DNA of 64,000 nt from Rhizopus arrhizus. Taxonomy: Eukaryota > Mucoromycota > Mucoromycetes > Mucorales > Rhizopodaceae. A program made the translations under genes and the position numbers. The notes under the pieces are model-generated. The model did no database searches. It was given only the letters and a program-made list of their open reading frames with translations, and was not told the DNA's origin. Below, piece after piece: positions 31,594 to 40,353 of this stretch. How positions within the stretch are numbered: position 1 is the first letter of the stretch; every line of letters begins with the position of its first letter. The stretch spans positions 382,001 to 446,000 of the forward strand of contig JAKZZE010000009.1 in NCBI GenBank assembly GCA_024220505.1, written 5' to 3'.

Positions 31594-32639
31594 CGGGTAG
31601 TACGTTCATCTTCGTTCATAGGACGAGCACGTTTATGAGGAGTCTTGGCAGCAAAAGCAGAATCTTCACCAGAGGCAAGTACCAAGTCGATGATTTGAGT
31701 AATCGAACTAGGTAAACGAGAACCAAAGTGAGAGGATATCGCTAGTTGCGCGACAGACTTGACGGATGCTTTTAAGGAAGCAAAGTAAGTGACAGCAAGG
31801 AGAGTGCTGTCTTCCATACCAGCTTCACGGCGCATCTTCTGGAAACGATTTGAGTACTCCCGATTACTCTCGTAGGTGCCTTGACACATGGAACCGACTT
31901 CCACCATCAACAAGAACTTGCGGTACGGGGTATCGAAGTGATCCAAGATCATAGGGCGGACTTGCTTCCAAGAGAAACCTTTTTCCAGTAGTGCTTCCCT
32001 GCACCAAGAGACTTGTTCGGGGTTCATACATAGTGGCAGCAATCGTTCCCAGTTGGAGTTTAGGGCTTGACCATGAGCACGTAAGACAGTTTCAAAGGTG
32101 TTACAAAAATCGTAAGCACTGTCATAGCACTCAGCCTTTTTCCTCCAAATGGCATCACCATTTAATTGAAGCGTAGGGAGATCATTTGGAACCACCAATC
32201 GAAGAGAATGATTATTTGAACCATCAGCAGGGGTTTTCACTTCTTCAAACATGGCAGAAAACGACTTGAGAGCCTCCTTTGCTCTATTCACCTTTTCTTC
32301 GCAGTCCTTGAACTTTTGATGAGCAGTAAGAGCAGCAGCAGGATCAGAATCATCTTCATTTAAGACCATATACTCCATAAAGTGGATCTTGGCTTGATTC
32401 TTCCAATTTTCAATGATGTGTGTCTTACGCCTTATGATGTCAGCAGTGGAGTCAGTTACCTTGGGAGTAGGAGCAGCAGTATCAGTGTCCATGGGAGTAG
32501 GTTCAGAAGCATACTTGCTAGCCATACTTCCTTGAGGTTCAGAAAGAGGAGAAGTGATATTAAAGACCACAGAGCTTTGACTTTCTGGGGTGCTTGTTAC
32601 AACAGAATCAATAATGGGAGTTTCTTGAGGAGTAGACAT
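31594..32639 (-). pseudogene. element B Gag, N-terminal part, cut by element C
   Basis: 348 codons from the ATG inside the 5' LTR of B. The Gag shows the same layout as Z, C and D: an acidic Ser/Pro-rich start, a helical segment with VVPNDLPTLQL near residue 150 and a capsid-like domain (WERLLPLCM, then YSNRFQKMRREAG). It runs into the C LTR after DERTT. Coding resumes at 19207 in the same frame once the 5-bp duplication is counted once. Confidence 0.92.
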
Positions 32640-32660
32640 ATTTGTGATAAAGTTTTGAAT

Positions 32661-32670
32661 TCAAAAAGTA
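32661..32670 (-). promoter_or_regulatory. candidate self-priming site of element B
   Basis: TCAAAAAGTA on plus is the exact reverse complement of TACTTTTTGA at 32723-32732 (and 14918-14927) in the B LTR. It lies 3 bases from the LTR edge and overlaps a GAATTC. Confidence 0.65.
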
Positions 32671-32673
32671 AAA

Positions 32674-33253
32674 TGTTATGTTCTGGTAAAGTAAAATAAG
32701 GAATAACAATAAAACCAAAGAATACTTTTTGAGACTGAACTTTATTTAAGACAATCTTAATTGTTCAAAAGAAATCATTACAAAGTCTACTATTTATATT
32801 CTTCTATCAGTTGGCGGGTAAATGAGTTGTTATGAGCGTAGATCCAATAATTGACATGTTTGATTGAAGAATGATCACTGAATCGATTATGAAAATTTTT
32901 AATTCGTTGTTTTATAGATCTTATTGTTCTTTAACTGATCTGGGAGAATTGTCCCGTCTTCATTGAGAGGAAAGATATATTTATATGAAATGCCTCCAGT
33001 CAGATCATAGTTGACTAGGTACCTGATCCATTATTATTCATTTACAGAAATGATGAATAATAAAGGTCATGACTTATTTATTGTTCATGTTTACTTTATA
33101 GGATGAATCTAGTAGTGATAGTTTTATATAAAAAAGAAGAAGAATATATTTTATTTGATAAAGATTTAAATTATTATCTTCTATCAGTTTTAATATACTT
33201 CTTTTAGTTGTGATTATTCAATGTCCGTTATGATCAGACGCTGTTCTACAACA
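32674..33253 (-). repeat. 5' LTR of element B
   Basis: 580 bp, partner of 14869-15448, followed by target duplication ATAGT. Confidence 0.95.
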
Positions 33254-33258
33254 ATAGT

Positions 33259-34494
33259 AACTTCTTTCTTTTCTTCATTTTCTAAGACCAATAGAGAATC
33301 GTCTTCATCTTCACTATCATCATTGTCTATTTCATTATCGTCTTCTGATGATTCTTCGTCACTTTCTTCATCCTCATCATCTTCAGAGGTATCAATCTCT
33401 TCTGTCATTGGTTTTGCTGGTGATGAGTTCGTAAGGCTAACTGGATGTTGATAATTCTGTTGGTAGCTGAGCATCTTTGGTAGTGGCGCGCCTTTCCTTA
33501 TATATATTATCTCAATTTCTGCCTTCTTATTCTTGTACGTGACCTTGAGGGTTGAACTATTGAAATCTATCTTAGCTTTTGCACGACTAAGCCAGTTATT
33601 TCCTATAATGAGAGGCGTTGGGCAGGTTGGCAAAACTTCTACAGTACATGGTATTATTAATCCTTCTTTGACTTCAATGGGTACATCATATATTAATCCA
33701 AGTGCAGGCTGTTTTGATCCATTTCCTAATGTAAAAATGCTTTCCGATGCTGCGTCGATTTCTAAATTTAATGCATCCGCAAGTGCTTTTGACATACAAG
33801 TTTTAGCTGCTCCACAGTCGATTAAAGCTTTGATCTTTTTGTCACCAAGGAATATATGTGAATATACGGCAGTTGTGTTGAATTCCTCGTCTTCAATCAA
33901 CGCCATTGTCTGCGGTTGCGTTTTATTTTTGTTAGAGTCCCGTTTAGGTCTGCATCCCGTTACCAACTTCCGTCTTAAGGAAGGTGCTACAGCGATTAAG
34001 TCGCCAATCTCTATGTCGGCTTTGTGGTTCAGCACATCTGATACAATATCGTATTTGATTTCGGGTGGAGACCTTTTTGCTCTAGGCTTTTTGGGCTTTG
34101 ACTTCTCTTCCATCTGTATATCTGTTTCTATTAGTTCTTGCCTTGGTTGTACCTGTTGTTGTATTTGAGTTGCATTATTGGGTTGAACAGGTGTTGGCGT
34201 TATTTCTTCTATATGTGTGCGTGTCGTTACTCTTTTATTGACTGATGGTCCGGCTGTTTGCTTTCCTTTAGATGTTCTTATTGTTTTAGCATATGGGGTA
34301 GTCGTGACATCAGGTGGCCTTTCACTTCGTACAGCAGCAAATAGATCTTCGTGGCAATTGCAATATGTGTGATCTTTTTCAGTTAACATGGCATTTAGTT
34401 GATGTTGTGGATTGTTATTGTTATTAATGGATTTTGGTTTATGTTGGGTGTTCGATTGACCATCTCCTTGCTTAAAGGCAACCGACCCATTTAG
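33259..34494 (-). pseudogene. element A Pol start: basic linker and aspartic protease
   Basis: Entered from Gag by minus-one frameshift at 34494-34500; the frame is open from there, so the ATG at 34389 need not be used. A basic KPKKPRAKR stretch is followed by the protease, with LIDCGAAKTCMS as the active-site box (Cys where Ser or Thr is usual) and LIIGNNWLS as the flap-distal region, then a long Asp/Glu/Ser tract. The frame runs into the B LTR after KKEVTI and continues at 14863. Element E has the same architecture with about the same lengths. Confidence 0.9.
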
Positions 34495-35546
34495 TTTTTT
34501 GGTTGTTGGTTTTGGTTGGAGCCTTGTTGCTGGTTATTATAATTGTCATCGGCTCGGCTGTTATACCTATTATTATAATTGTTATTAGGACGTCCATTTC
34601 TGTCATTACTATAATTGTTGTTGTTATAGTTGTTGCGATTATTGCGGCCATAGTTTCTGTTGTATTGCTGACGTTGGTTATCCAGCTCTGAGCGTATAGT
34701 ACGTTGTATAAGATCCACTAGTTCCTGTTGCTGACTAAGATGATTACTTTGTTGGCTGTAGTTACGATTGTGAGAGTACGTATTGGAACCATATTGAGCA
34801 CGTCTTGGTGTTGCATCCATTGCAGTTAATTGATTTTGATTAGTGGTTAATCCATAAGCAGGGATAATAGCTGGTTGTTGTTCAGCATCATATAATTCAA
34901 TGTTGTGATTGCTATTTTGATGACGTTTATGCTGCTCCATCTCGTGCTCGATGAGGGCTTGATTAGCATTTCTTGGTATGAAGGGGTTGTTCACCATTGA
35001 TATTTTACGAGGCTTATTAGCATACCACCATCCTTCGGCGTGAGTCATCCAATCTTGAGTGGTTCTCGAACTACTTTGTATACAAAATTGCTTAATCTCG
35101 GGCAATAGCCCAGCACGGAATCTACTTTCGATTACTGCTTCATCCTTGATTTCGGCAAGTCCAGCAGCTTCTTGTAACCTTGCAAAGAATATCTGGGGAT
35201 GCTCTTGCTCTCCCTGATACATTTCGTTAAATTGTAATTCGTAACGCTGTATGAGTTCTGGTGTTATATAACGAGCTTTCAGACTTGCAATTGCTTGTTC
35301 ATATTCCATTCCAGGGTTATCCTTGAGTATAACTTTCTCAAAGAGTGTCTTGGCAGGGCCACGCAATTGTGCCTTGAGTATGGTTCGCTTTCTTGCATTT
35401 TTCGTAATATCATTAATGTCCATATACGATTCTAAGACTTCCTGAAAGTGTCGAAAGTCTTCACCTTCGTAACCATGGAATTCGATGAGTAGAGGGCGGT
35501 TGTTAGGGCTGATATTACTATTGGCCAACGCGATTTGTTCGGGCAT
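34491..35546 (-). CDS. Gag of element A
   Basis: 351 residues. The N-terminal two thirds are capsid-like: FHGYEGEDFRHFQEVLESY, then ELQFNEMYQGEQEHPQIFFARL and FRAGLLPEIKQFCIQ, shared with element E. The last 90 residues are extremely Asn/Gln/Tyr/Arg-rich and contain no CCHC zinc knuckle, so RNA binding probably relies on this basic low-complexity tail. The frame ends at TAA directly after the slippery heptamer A_AAA_AAC. The ATG is the first after the LTR and priming region. No lesion was seen. Confidence 0.92.
   Translation of the reverse strand: MPEQIALANSNISPNNRPLLIEFHGYEGEDFRHFQEVLESYMDINDITKNARKRTILKAQLRGPAKTLFEKVILKDNPGMEYEQAIASLKARYITPELIQRYELQFNEMYQGEQEHPQIFFARLQEAAGLAEIKDEAVIESRFRAGLLPEIKQFCIQSSSRTTQDWMTHAEGWWYANKPRKISMVNNPFIPRNANQALIEHEMEQHKRHQNSNHNIELYDAEQQPAIIPAYGLTTNQNQLTAMDATPRRAQYGSNTYSHNRNYSQQSNHLSQQQELVDLIQRTIRSELDNQRQQYNRNYGRNNRNNYNNNNYSNDRNGRPNNNYNNRYNSRADDNYNNQQQGSNQNQQPKN
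34494..34500 (-). promoter_or_regulatory. minus-one frameshift site of element A
   Basis: The heptamer A_AAA_AAC is in the Gag frame and is followed immediately by the Gag stop TAA. The shifted frame opens LNGSVAF and joins the protease frame. The same heptamer and the following ATGGGTCGGTTGC are conserved in element E at 40353-40359. Confidence 0.8.
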
Positions 35547-35665
35547 GTCAATGTGAGGTAAGCTTGATAGTAAATCGTTAAGGAATTCGAGTTTGTAAAT
35601 TTTTATTATTTTTGAGTCTTGAAGTCTTGATTTTTGATTTGATGTCCCTCGTAGTGACCACCAAA

Positions 35666-35927
35666 TGTTATTTTTCTTGGAGTAGTAAAGGTTGTTATTA
35701 ATAAAGAGAGTTTTCTTGAGTTTTTACAAGTTTAGTTGCTTGATGTGACCACCAGATCTTTTAAGTAAGATCAAATATAAGATAAAAGATAAAGATAAAA
35801 ATAAAGGGAACAGGGACTTTTATAACTAAAGATTGCCTGTTTGTGTAAATGAAAAAATAAAAAGAATTGAACTTGAGTTATTTATTCAAAAAACTGAATT
35901 GAATTGACTTCAACAAGAGAAGGTATT
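35666..35927 (-). repeat. 5' LTR of element A
   Basis: 262 bp, identical to 6513-6774. On the element strand it is followed by TTTGGTGGTCACTACGAGGG, a TGG-type primer-binding site that element E shares. Confidence 0.9.
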
Positions 35928-36487
35928 GTAACTTGTTAGTACTTGGGATTTGGATTGTGTTAAAGTGTTGTAGATTTGTTTAATTTGAAGTTTGAAGCCT
36001 TGAATGACTTGAGTTTGTTTAACTTGATTGAACGTTTAACAGTTCTTTTGATATAGTAATTTGGTTTTAAGTAGTGACCACCAGATCTTTATAGATCAAT
36101 AAGGTTAGGAGTAAGATTGTTTAATAAAAGATAAAAATAAAAGGGATCTTTCTTGATTCGTGATAATTCAGGTATCAGATCAGAAAGAATAAGTAAAAAT
36201 AAAAAGAAAAGAAAAGGTGTTTGTGACCCAATAAGAAACAATTGCTTTTAAGCGCAAGAAGATTTTGTTTATTGAATGTCTGTTATTTGGTTAAAAATAT
36301 TCATCTTATTTATATAAAAAAAGGCGTGGCTTATTGTTGGTTACAATCTATGTCGAACGACATCAATGTCGCTGGACATCAAAATTTGTTCTTGTGATCA
36401 TCATTGTTCTCCGGATCCAAAACTTCATCATTTGTGCTACACTACAACATGAACTTAGTTCAGGTCCGAACTTTCTTCGTCAAGTGG
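35928..36487 (-). repeat. remnant Y, related to LTRs of A and E
   Basis: No gene. It carries GTAGTGACCACCAGATCTTTA near 36073, the internal motif seen in the LTRs of A and E, followed by similar A-rich, GGGA-containing sequence. This suggests an older solo LTR of a third related family that was hit by A on one side and E on the other. Confidence 0.5.
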
Positions 36488-36979
36488 TGTAAATTTTTCT
36501 TTTTTATGTATGCTTGTTTGCGGGTTTACTTTTGTAAGTAAATAAGTATTGTCGGTAGTGACCACCAGATCTTGTTAAGTAGATCAAACTTGTTAAAATA
36601 GGCTAAACTCTTGAGGTTTAGGAATAGGTTTACAATGAAGTTGATTTAGCTTCAAGGGACTTCAGTATTTTGAATAGAACACAGACCAAAGGGTTTCTTT
36701 TGAACGCTTGATGGTTTTATTGGTTTATAAAATAAAGAAAAGATAAAAAGAATATAATATTCTGTAATAAAGAAAAGTAAAGTGAAGTGAAGTGAAGTGA
36801 AGTAAAAATAGGGATAAGATATGAGGGTATTTATATGTTTTTGGATTTTATGATTTTGTGTTGTTTTTGGTTTTCAAGCAAAAGAGTTGATACTCCGTTT
36901 TCAAATAGATTGTTACGCAGAAGTTCATTTTCTAACTGGCGTGGTACAAGACAAAATATTTACTGTTTGTCTTCTTTCA
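36488..36979 (-). repeat. 3' LTR of element E
   Basis: 492 bp, TG..CA, no difference from 41686-42177 found by eye. It contains four or more tandem GTGAA units (GTGAAGTGAAGTGAA). Confidence 0.93.
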
Positions 36980-37171
36980 GATCCTCCGGGTGGGGAAAAG
37001 TTCGTCCTCGAACGTTTGATTATTCTTTAATTTGCGGGTCCAGTAGTCGCCTTCTTTGATTCTTCTCATAATGTTTGGATTTATTCTTCCCTTTGGTATG
37101 AGGGATTTTAATTGATTGTATTTTGAGGTAAGGTATCTTTGGATATTTCCTGATTCTTGTGTTTGTTTATC
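36977..37171 (-). pseudogene. stub at the integrase position of E
   Basis: Open frame of about 64 codons on the minus strand that terminates at a TGA formed by the first LTR bases. The start (NIQRYL, LKSLIPKG) weakly resembles the first residues of the A integrase (INILKQYL, LKLPEG). The rest does not, and no HHCC or DDE residues exist. An 18-nt A-tract (37273-37290) precedes it, as in A. Confidence 0.5.
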
Positions 37172-37323
37172 TAGAGTATTGGTTTATTTCGAGTTGCTGC
37201 TGGTTATTTGGTATGATTGATGTTGTAATGTGATTTATGTTGTAATGTTTGGTTTGTGGTTTGTGGTTAATATTTTTTTTTTTTTTTTTTGTTGTATTAT
37301 TGTTATATATTTTTTTTGTACGC

Positions 37324-40300
37324 TTAATATCCTAGTCTTGATAAGAAGTCAGCACTTTCATTGACTCTTCCAGGACGGTATTTGATTTCAAATTCGTATT
37401 CTGATAATATTGTTATCCATCTTGCAATAATTCCTGTTGGGTTGCTTGTTTTAAGTAATCCATTTAGCGCAGAATGATCAGTGATAATAGTGAATTTTTG
37501 TCCTAGCAAATATGGTCTAAACTGTTTTACTGCCCATATTACGGCTAAACATTCTAGTTTGGTTGCAGCATAATTTGCTTCGTTTGTCTTAAGTGCTCTA
37601 CTTGCAAATACAATTGGATGTTCATGTCCATTTTCGTCTAACTGTGTCAAGATACAGCCTAAACCAGCTTTTGATGCATCGGTTACAAGTAAAAAGGGTT
37701 TATTGAAATCGGGTCTTGCTAGAACAGGTGCAGTTGTCAGTAGTTGTTTTAATTTTTCAAATGAATCAGTGGTCTTTTGCGTCCATGGGATATTTTTAGA
37801 GGTTTTAGTTTGATCATGCAATGGACGTGCTATAGCGGCAAAGTTCTTAATGAATCTTCGATAGTATGAAGCTAATCCCAAAAAGGCTCGAACTTGAGTA
37901 GTAGATTTGGGTATTGGATAATTAACAATTTTTTCAATTTTGCTTGGATCAGTTTGTATTCCATCTTTTGTTACCATGTATCCCAAGAACTTCAGATGAT
38001 CTTTGAAAAAGAAGCATTTCTCTGGGTTGAGTTTTAGGTTTGCAATTCGAATACATTGAAAAACTTGTTCTAGATGATTTAGATGCTGATGATGGTCAAG
38101 TGAATATACGTTGAGGTCGTCGATGTAAGCTACTAAGCATTTGTTGATAAGGGGGCGAAAACATAGATCAATTAATCTTTGAAATGTTGCAGGTGAATTT
38201 ACTAATCCCATCGGTAATGTATTATAGTGATATGTGCCAAACTTAGTTGTAAAAGCTGTAAGTTCTTTACTATCTTGTTCCAAGGGAACTTGATGAAAAC
38301 CTGCTCGCATATCTAGAGCTGAGAATATTTTGGCTTTTCCAAGTGTATCAAGTAAGTCATCAATACGAGGTAGAGGGTATGCATCTTTTTTTGTTATGGC
38401 GTTCAGTTTTCTATAGTCAATCACCATACGATAATCACCATTTTTCTTCTTTACTAATATTACTGGAGCTGCCCAAGGACTATTTGAGGGAGTTATGACA
38501 CCAAGTTTACAATATTTATCTAACTCTTTTTGAAGATATTCTGCTTCTATAGGACTGATTCTGTATGGGCGATGGCTAATTGGATGAGCATTATTTTCGA
38601 TGATTATTTTATGTTTTAATAATTCTGTATGACCAATTGTGTCGTTATCCCAATCAAAGATTTCTTTGTATTTCTTGAGTAATCTTCTTAGTTTTACAAT
38701 TGTTTTCTTATCAACTTCTCCAACTTCCAATTTGGAATATAAATGCATTTCTAGAGGCTCGGTTTTCTGCTGTATGTCCATAACATTCAATTGTGGTCTT
38801 TTATCAAATACATAAGCTTTGACTATTGTATCTTTTGTTGTATTGAATTTTTCTAATATTCCTATTTTTTCGTCAGGTTTTATAAATATATCTTTCTTAG
38901 ATCGATTGTATATTCTGATTTCCACATTCCGTTTGTTGACTATAAAGTTGATACATGTATCAAAATATCCAAGTGCATATAAAAGTTTTGGATTTGTTGT
39001 CTCGAAATTGAAAAAAATATTTTTGTACTGGTTTCTTGGCTTATTGAGAGTTATTCTTTTGGATGAATTGGCTTGTATTCTTAATCCATCTGCCGAGGCT
39101 GCAATAATGTATCCATCATCTTTTTCAGTTACTGATACTTCTTCTGTTTTATTTTTTTCCAATACAAATAATGGAGTTTCTGGTTCATGTTCTTCTTCTG
39201 TAGACATTGACTGGTCTTCACTTGAAGATTCTTCATCACTAAAACTTTCAGATTCGTTGTCGGCTTCATTTTCTTCTTCAGATGTACTTTCTTCAAAGTG
39301 CACGTGCTTTTTAGAATTTGTAAGGCTTTTTGGCTGTTGATATGTTTCTTTATAACTGGTTACTCTCGGCTTATCTTTTTGTAAATAAGTTATTTTTAAT
39401 TCAGCTTTGTTTTCTTTGTAGGTGACTTTTAGCGAGGAGTTGTTAAAATCGATTCTTGCTTTAGCTCTACTCAACCAATTGTTTCCAATGATGAGCTGAT
39501 TGGGACAAATAGGAAGTACTTCAATGGTACAAGGAATTGTCATGTTTCTTTTTATTTCGAGTGGTACATCATAAATTACACCAAGAGCAGGTTGTTTGGT
39601 TCCATTTCCAAGTGTGAACACACTTTCTGATGAGGCATCTATCTTTAGTCCAAGTTCATCTGCTAATTTCTTTGACATGCAGGTTTTAGCTGCTCCACAG
39701 TCGATTAAAGCTCTTATTGGTTTATTTTCTATAGAGACTTGAGAATATACGGCTGTCGTATCCATGTCATCATCTTCTATGAGTGCCATTGTTTGATCAT
39801 TTGGATTTATCTTTGTTGAGTGACTGGGTCTACATTCGCCTACTAGTTGTCTTCGCATGGCAGGACTAATAGTTATGAGATCTCGTACTGATATGTTTGC
39901 TTTTTGATCTAATACATCTTTTCCAATTTGATAATCAATTTTGGGTGGTGTTCTTTTTATTCTAGGTTTCTTTTGTTTTTCTTGAGTAGTACCTTTTACT
40001 GATGCATCTGTTTCCATTTCAATATCCTGGGGGATTGTTATAGGATTTGTTGTTATAGGTATTTCTTCTAGATGGTTTCTTGTAGTTATCCTTCTAGTTG
40101 TTGTAGGTTCAGTTTGCTTTCTTTTAATTCTGGGGACTTTTGCTTTTGGATATGGGGTTGCGTTCAGTACTTCAGGCGGACGTTCAGGTCTAACTGCAGA
40201 ATAAAGATCTTTATATTGTGTGTTATCATCATATTCATTGTAATTTAAGATGACGTTAAGAGGATGTTGTTTACTTTGTTGATTTATGGGTTTAGTGATT

Positions 40301-40353
40301 TGTTGGGTGTTCGATTGACCATTTCTTTGATTAAAAGCAACCGACCCATTTAG
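37324..40353 (-). CDS. element E Pol: protease, reverse transcriptase, RNase H
   Basis: Entered by minus-one frameshift from Gag at 40353-40359 and open to the stop at 37324; the ATG at 40017 is internal. It shows the basic KPRIKR stretch, protease with LIDCGAAKTCMSK, a Glu/Ser-rich spacer, RT with YRMVIDYRKLN, ALDMRAGFHQVPL, MGLVNSPATF and AYIDDLNVYS, and RNase H with VTDASKAGLG and ITDHSALNG, ending ESADFLSRLGY. All RT and RNase H catalytic residues are present. There is no integrase in the frame. It supplied the reference for locating the breaks in A. Confidence 0.93.
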   Translation of the reverse strand, partial: LNGSVAFNQRNGQSNTQQITKPINQQSKQHPLNVILNYNEYDDNTQYKDLYSAVRPERPPEVLNATPYPKAKVPRIKRKQTEPTTTRRITTRNHLEEIPITTNPITIPQDIEMETDASVKGTTQEKQKKPRIKRTPPKIDYQIGKDVLDQKANISVRDLITISPAMRRQLVGECRPSHSTKINPNDQTMALIEDDDMDTTAVYSQVSIENKPIRALIDCGAAKTCMSKKLADELGLKIDASSESVFTLGNGTKQPALGVIYDVPLEIKRNMTIPCTIEVLPICPNQLIIGNNWLSRAKARIDFNNSSLKVTYKENKAELKITYLQKDKPRVTSYKETYQQPKSLTNSKKHVHFEESTSEEENEADNESESFSDEESSSEDQSMSTEEEHEPETPLFVLEKNKTEEVSVTEKDDGYIIAASADGLRIQANSSKRITLNKPRNQYKNIFFNFETTNPKLLYALGYFDTCINFIVNKRNVEIRIYNRSKKDIFIKPDEKIGILEKFNTTKDTIVKAYVFDKRPQLNVMDIQQKTEPLEMHLYSKLEVGEVDKKTIVKLRRLLKKYKEIFDWDNDTIGHTELLKHKIIIENNAHPISHRPYRISPIEAEYLQKELDKYCKLGVITPSNSPWAAPVILVKKKNGDYRMVIDYRKLNAITKKDAYPLPRIDDLLDTLGKAKIFSALDMRAGFHQVPLEQDSKELTAFTTKFGTYHYNTLPMGLVNSPATFQRLIDLCFRPLINKCLVAYIDDLNVYSLDHHQHLNHLEQVFQCIRIANLKLNPEKCFFFKDHLKFLGYMVTKDGIQTDPSKIEKIVNYPIPKSTTQVRAFLGLASYYRRFIKNFAAIARPLHDQTKTSKNIPWTQKTTDSFEKLKQLLTTAPVLARPDFNKPFLLVTDASKAGLGCILTQLDENGHEHPIVFASRALKTNEANYAATKLECLAVIWAVKQFRPYLLGQKFTIITDHSALNGLLKTSNPTGIIARWITILSEYEFEIKYRPGRVNESADFLSRLGY

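Larger units (their letters stand above)
14869..33253 (-). mobile_element. chromovirus B (Ty3/gypsy) nested in A
   Basis: Identical-looking 580-bp LTRs at 14869-15448 and 32674-33253 and a 5-bp target duplication ATAGT (14864-14868, 33254-33258). The internal Gag-Pol frame is split by element C. Joining the two parts across the 5-bp duplication restores the frame, giving 1594 residues, so B was probably intact before C inserted. A purine tract (GGGAGGGGATTA on the element strand, next to 15449) is the polypurine tract. Confidence 0.95.
6513..35927 (-). mobile_element. Ty3/gypsy element A, outermost member of the nested stack
   Basis: Two identical 262-bp direct repeats at 6513-6774 and 35666-35927 bound minus-strand gag, protease/RT/RNase H, integrase and an extra ORF in that order. 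Removing B, the Tc1 and the Merlin leaves about 7.2 kb. ATTGT at 6511-6515 and 35925-35929 is the candidate target duplication and makes the exact LTR ends uncertain by a few bases. No chromodomain. Pol is dead: it carries three insertions, and about 280 bp spanning the end of RT and the start of RNase H is missing at the Merlin site (compare element E). Confidence 0.9.

Noticed and set aside
33533..34168. 211-codon plus-strand ORF across the element A protease region
   Set aside because: Antisense to conserved protease residues shared with element E.
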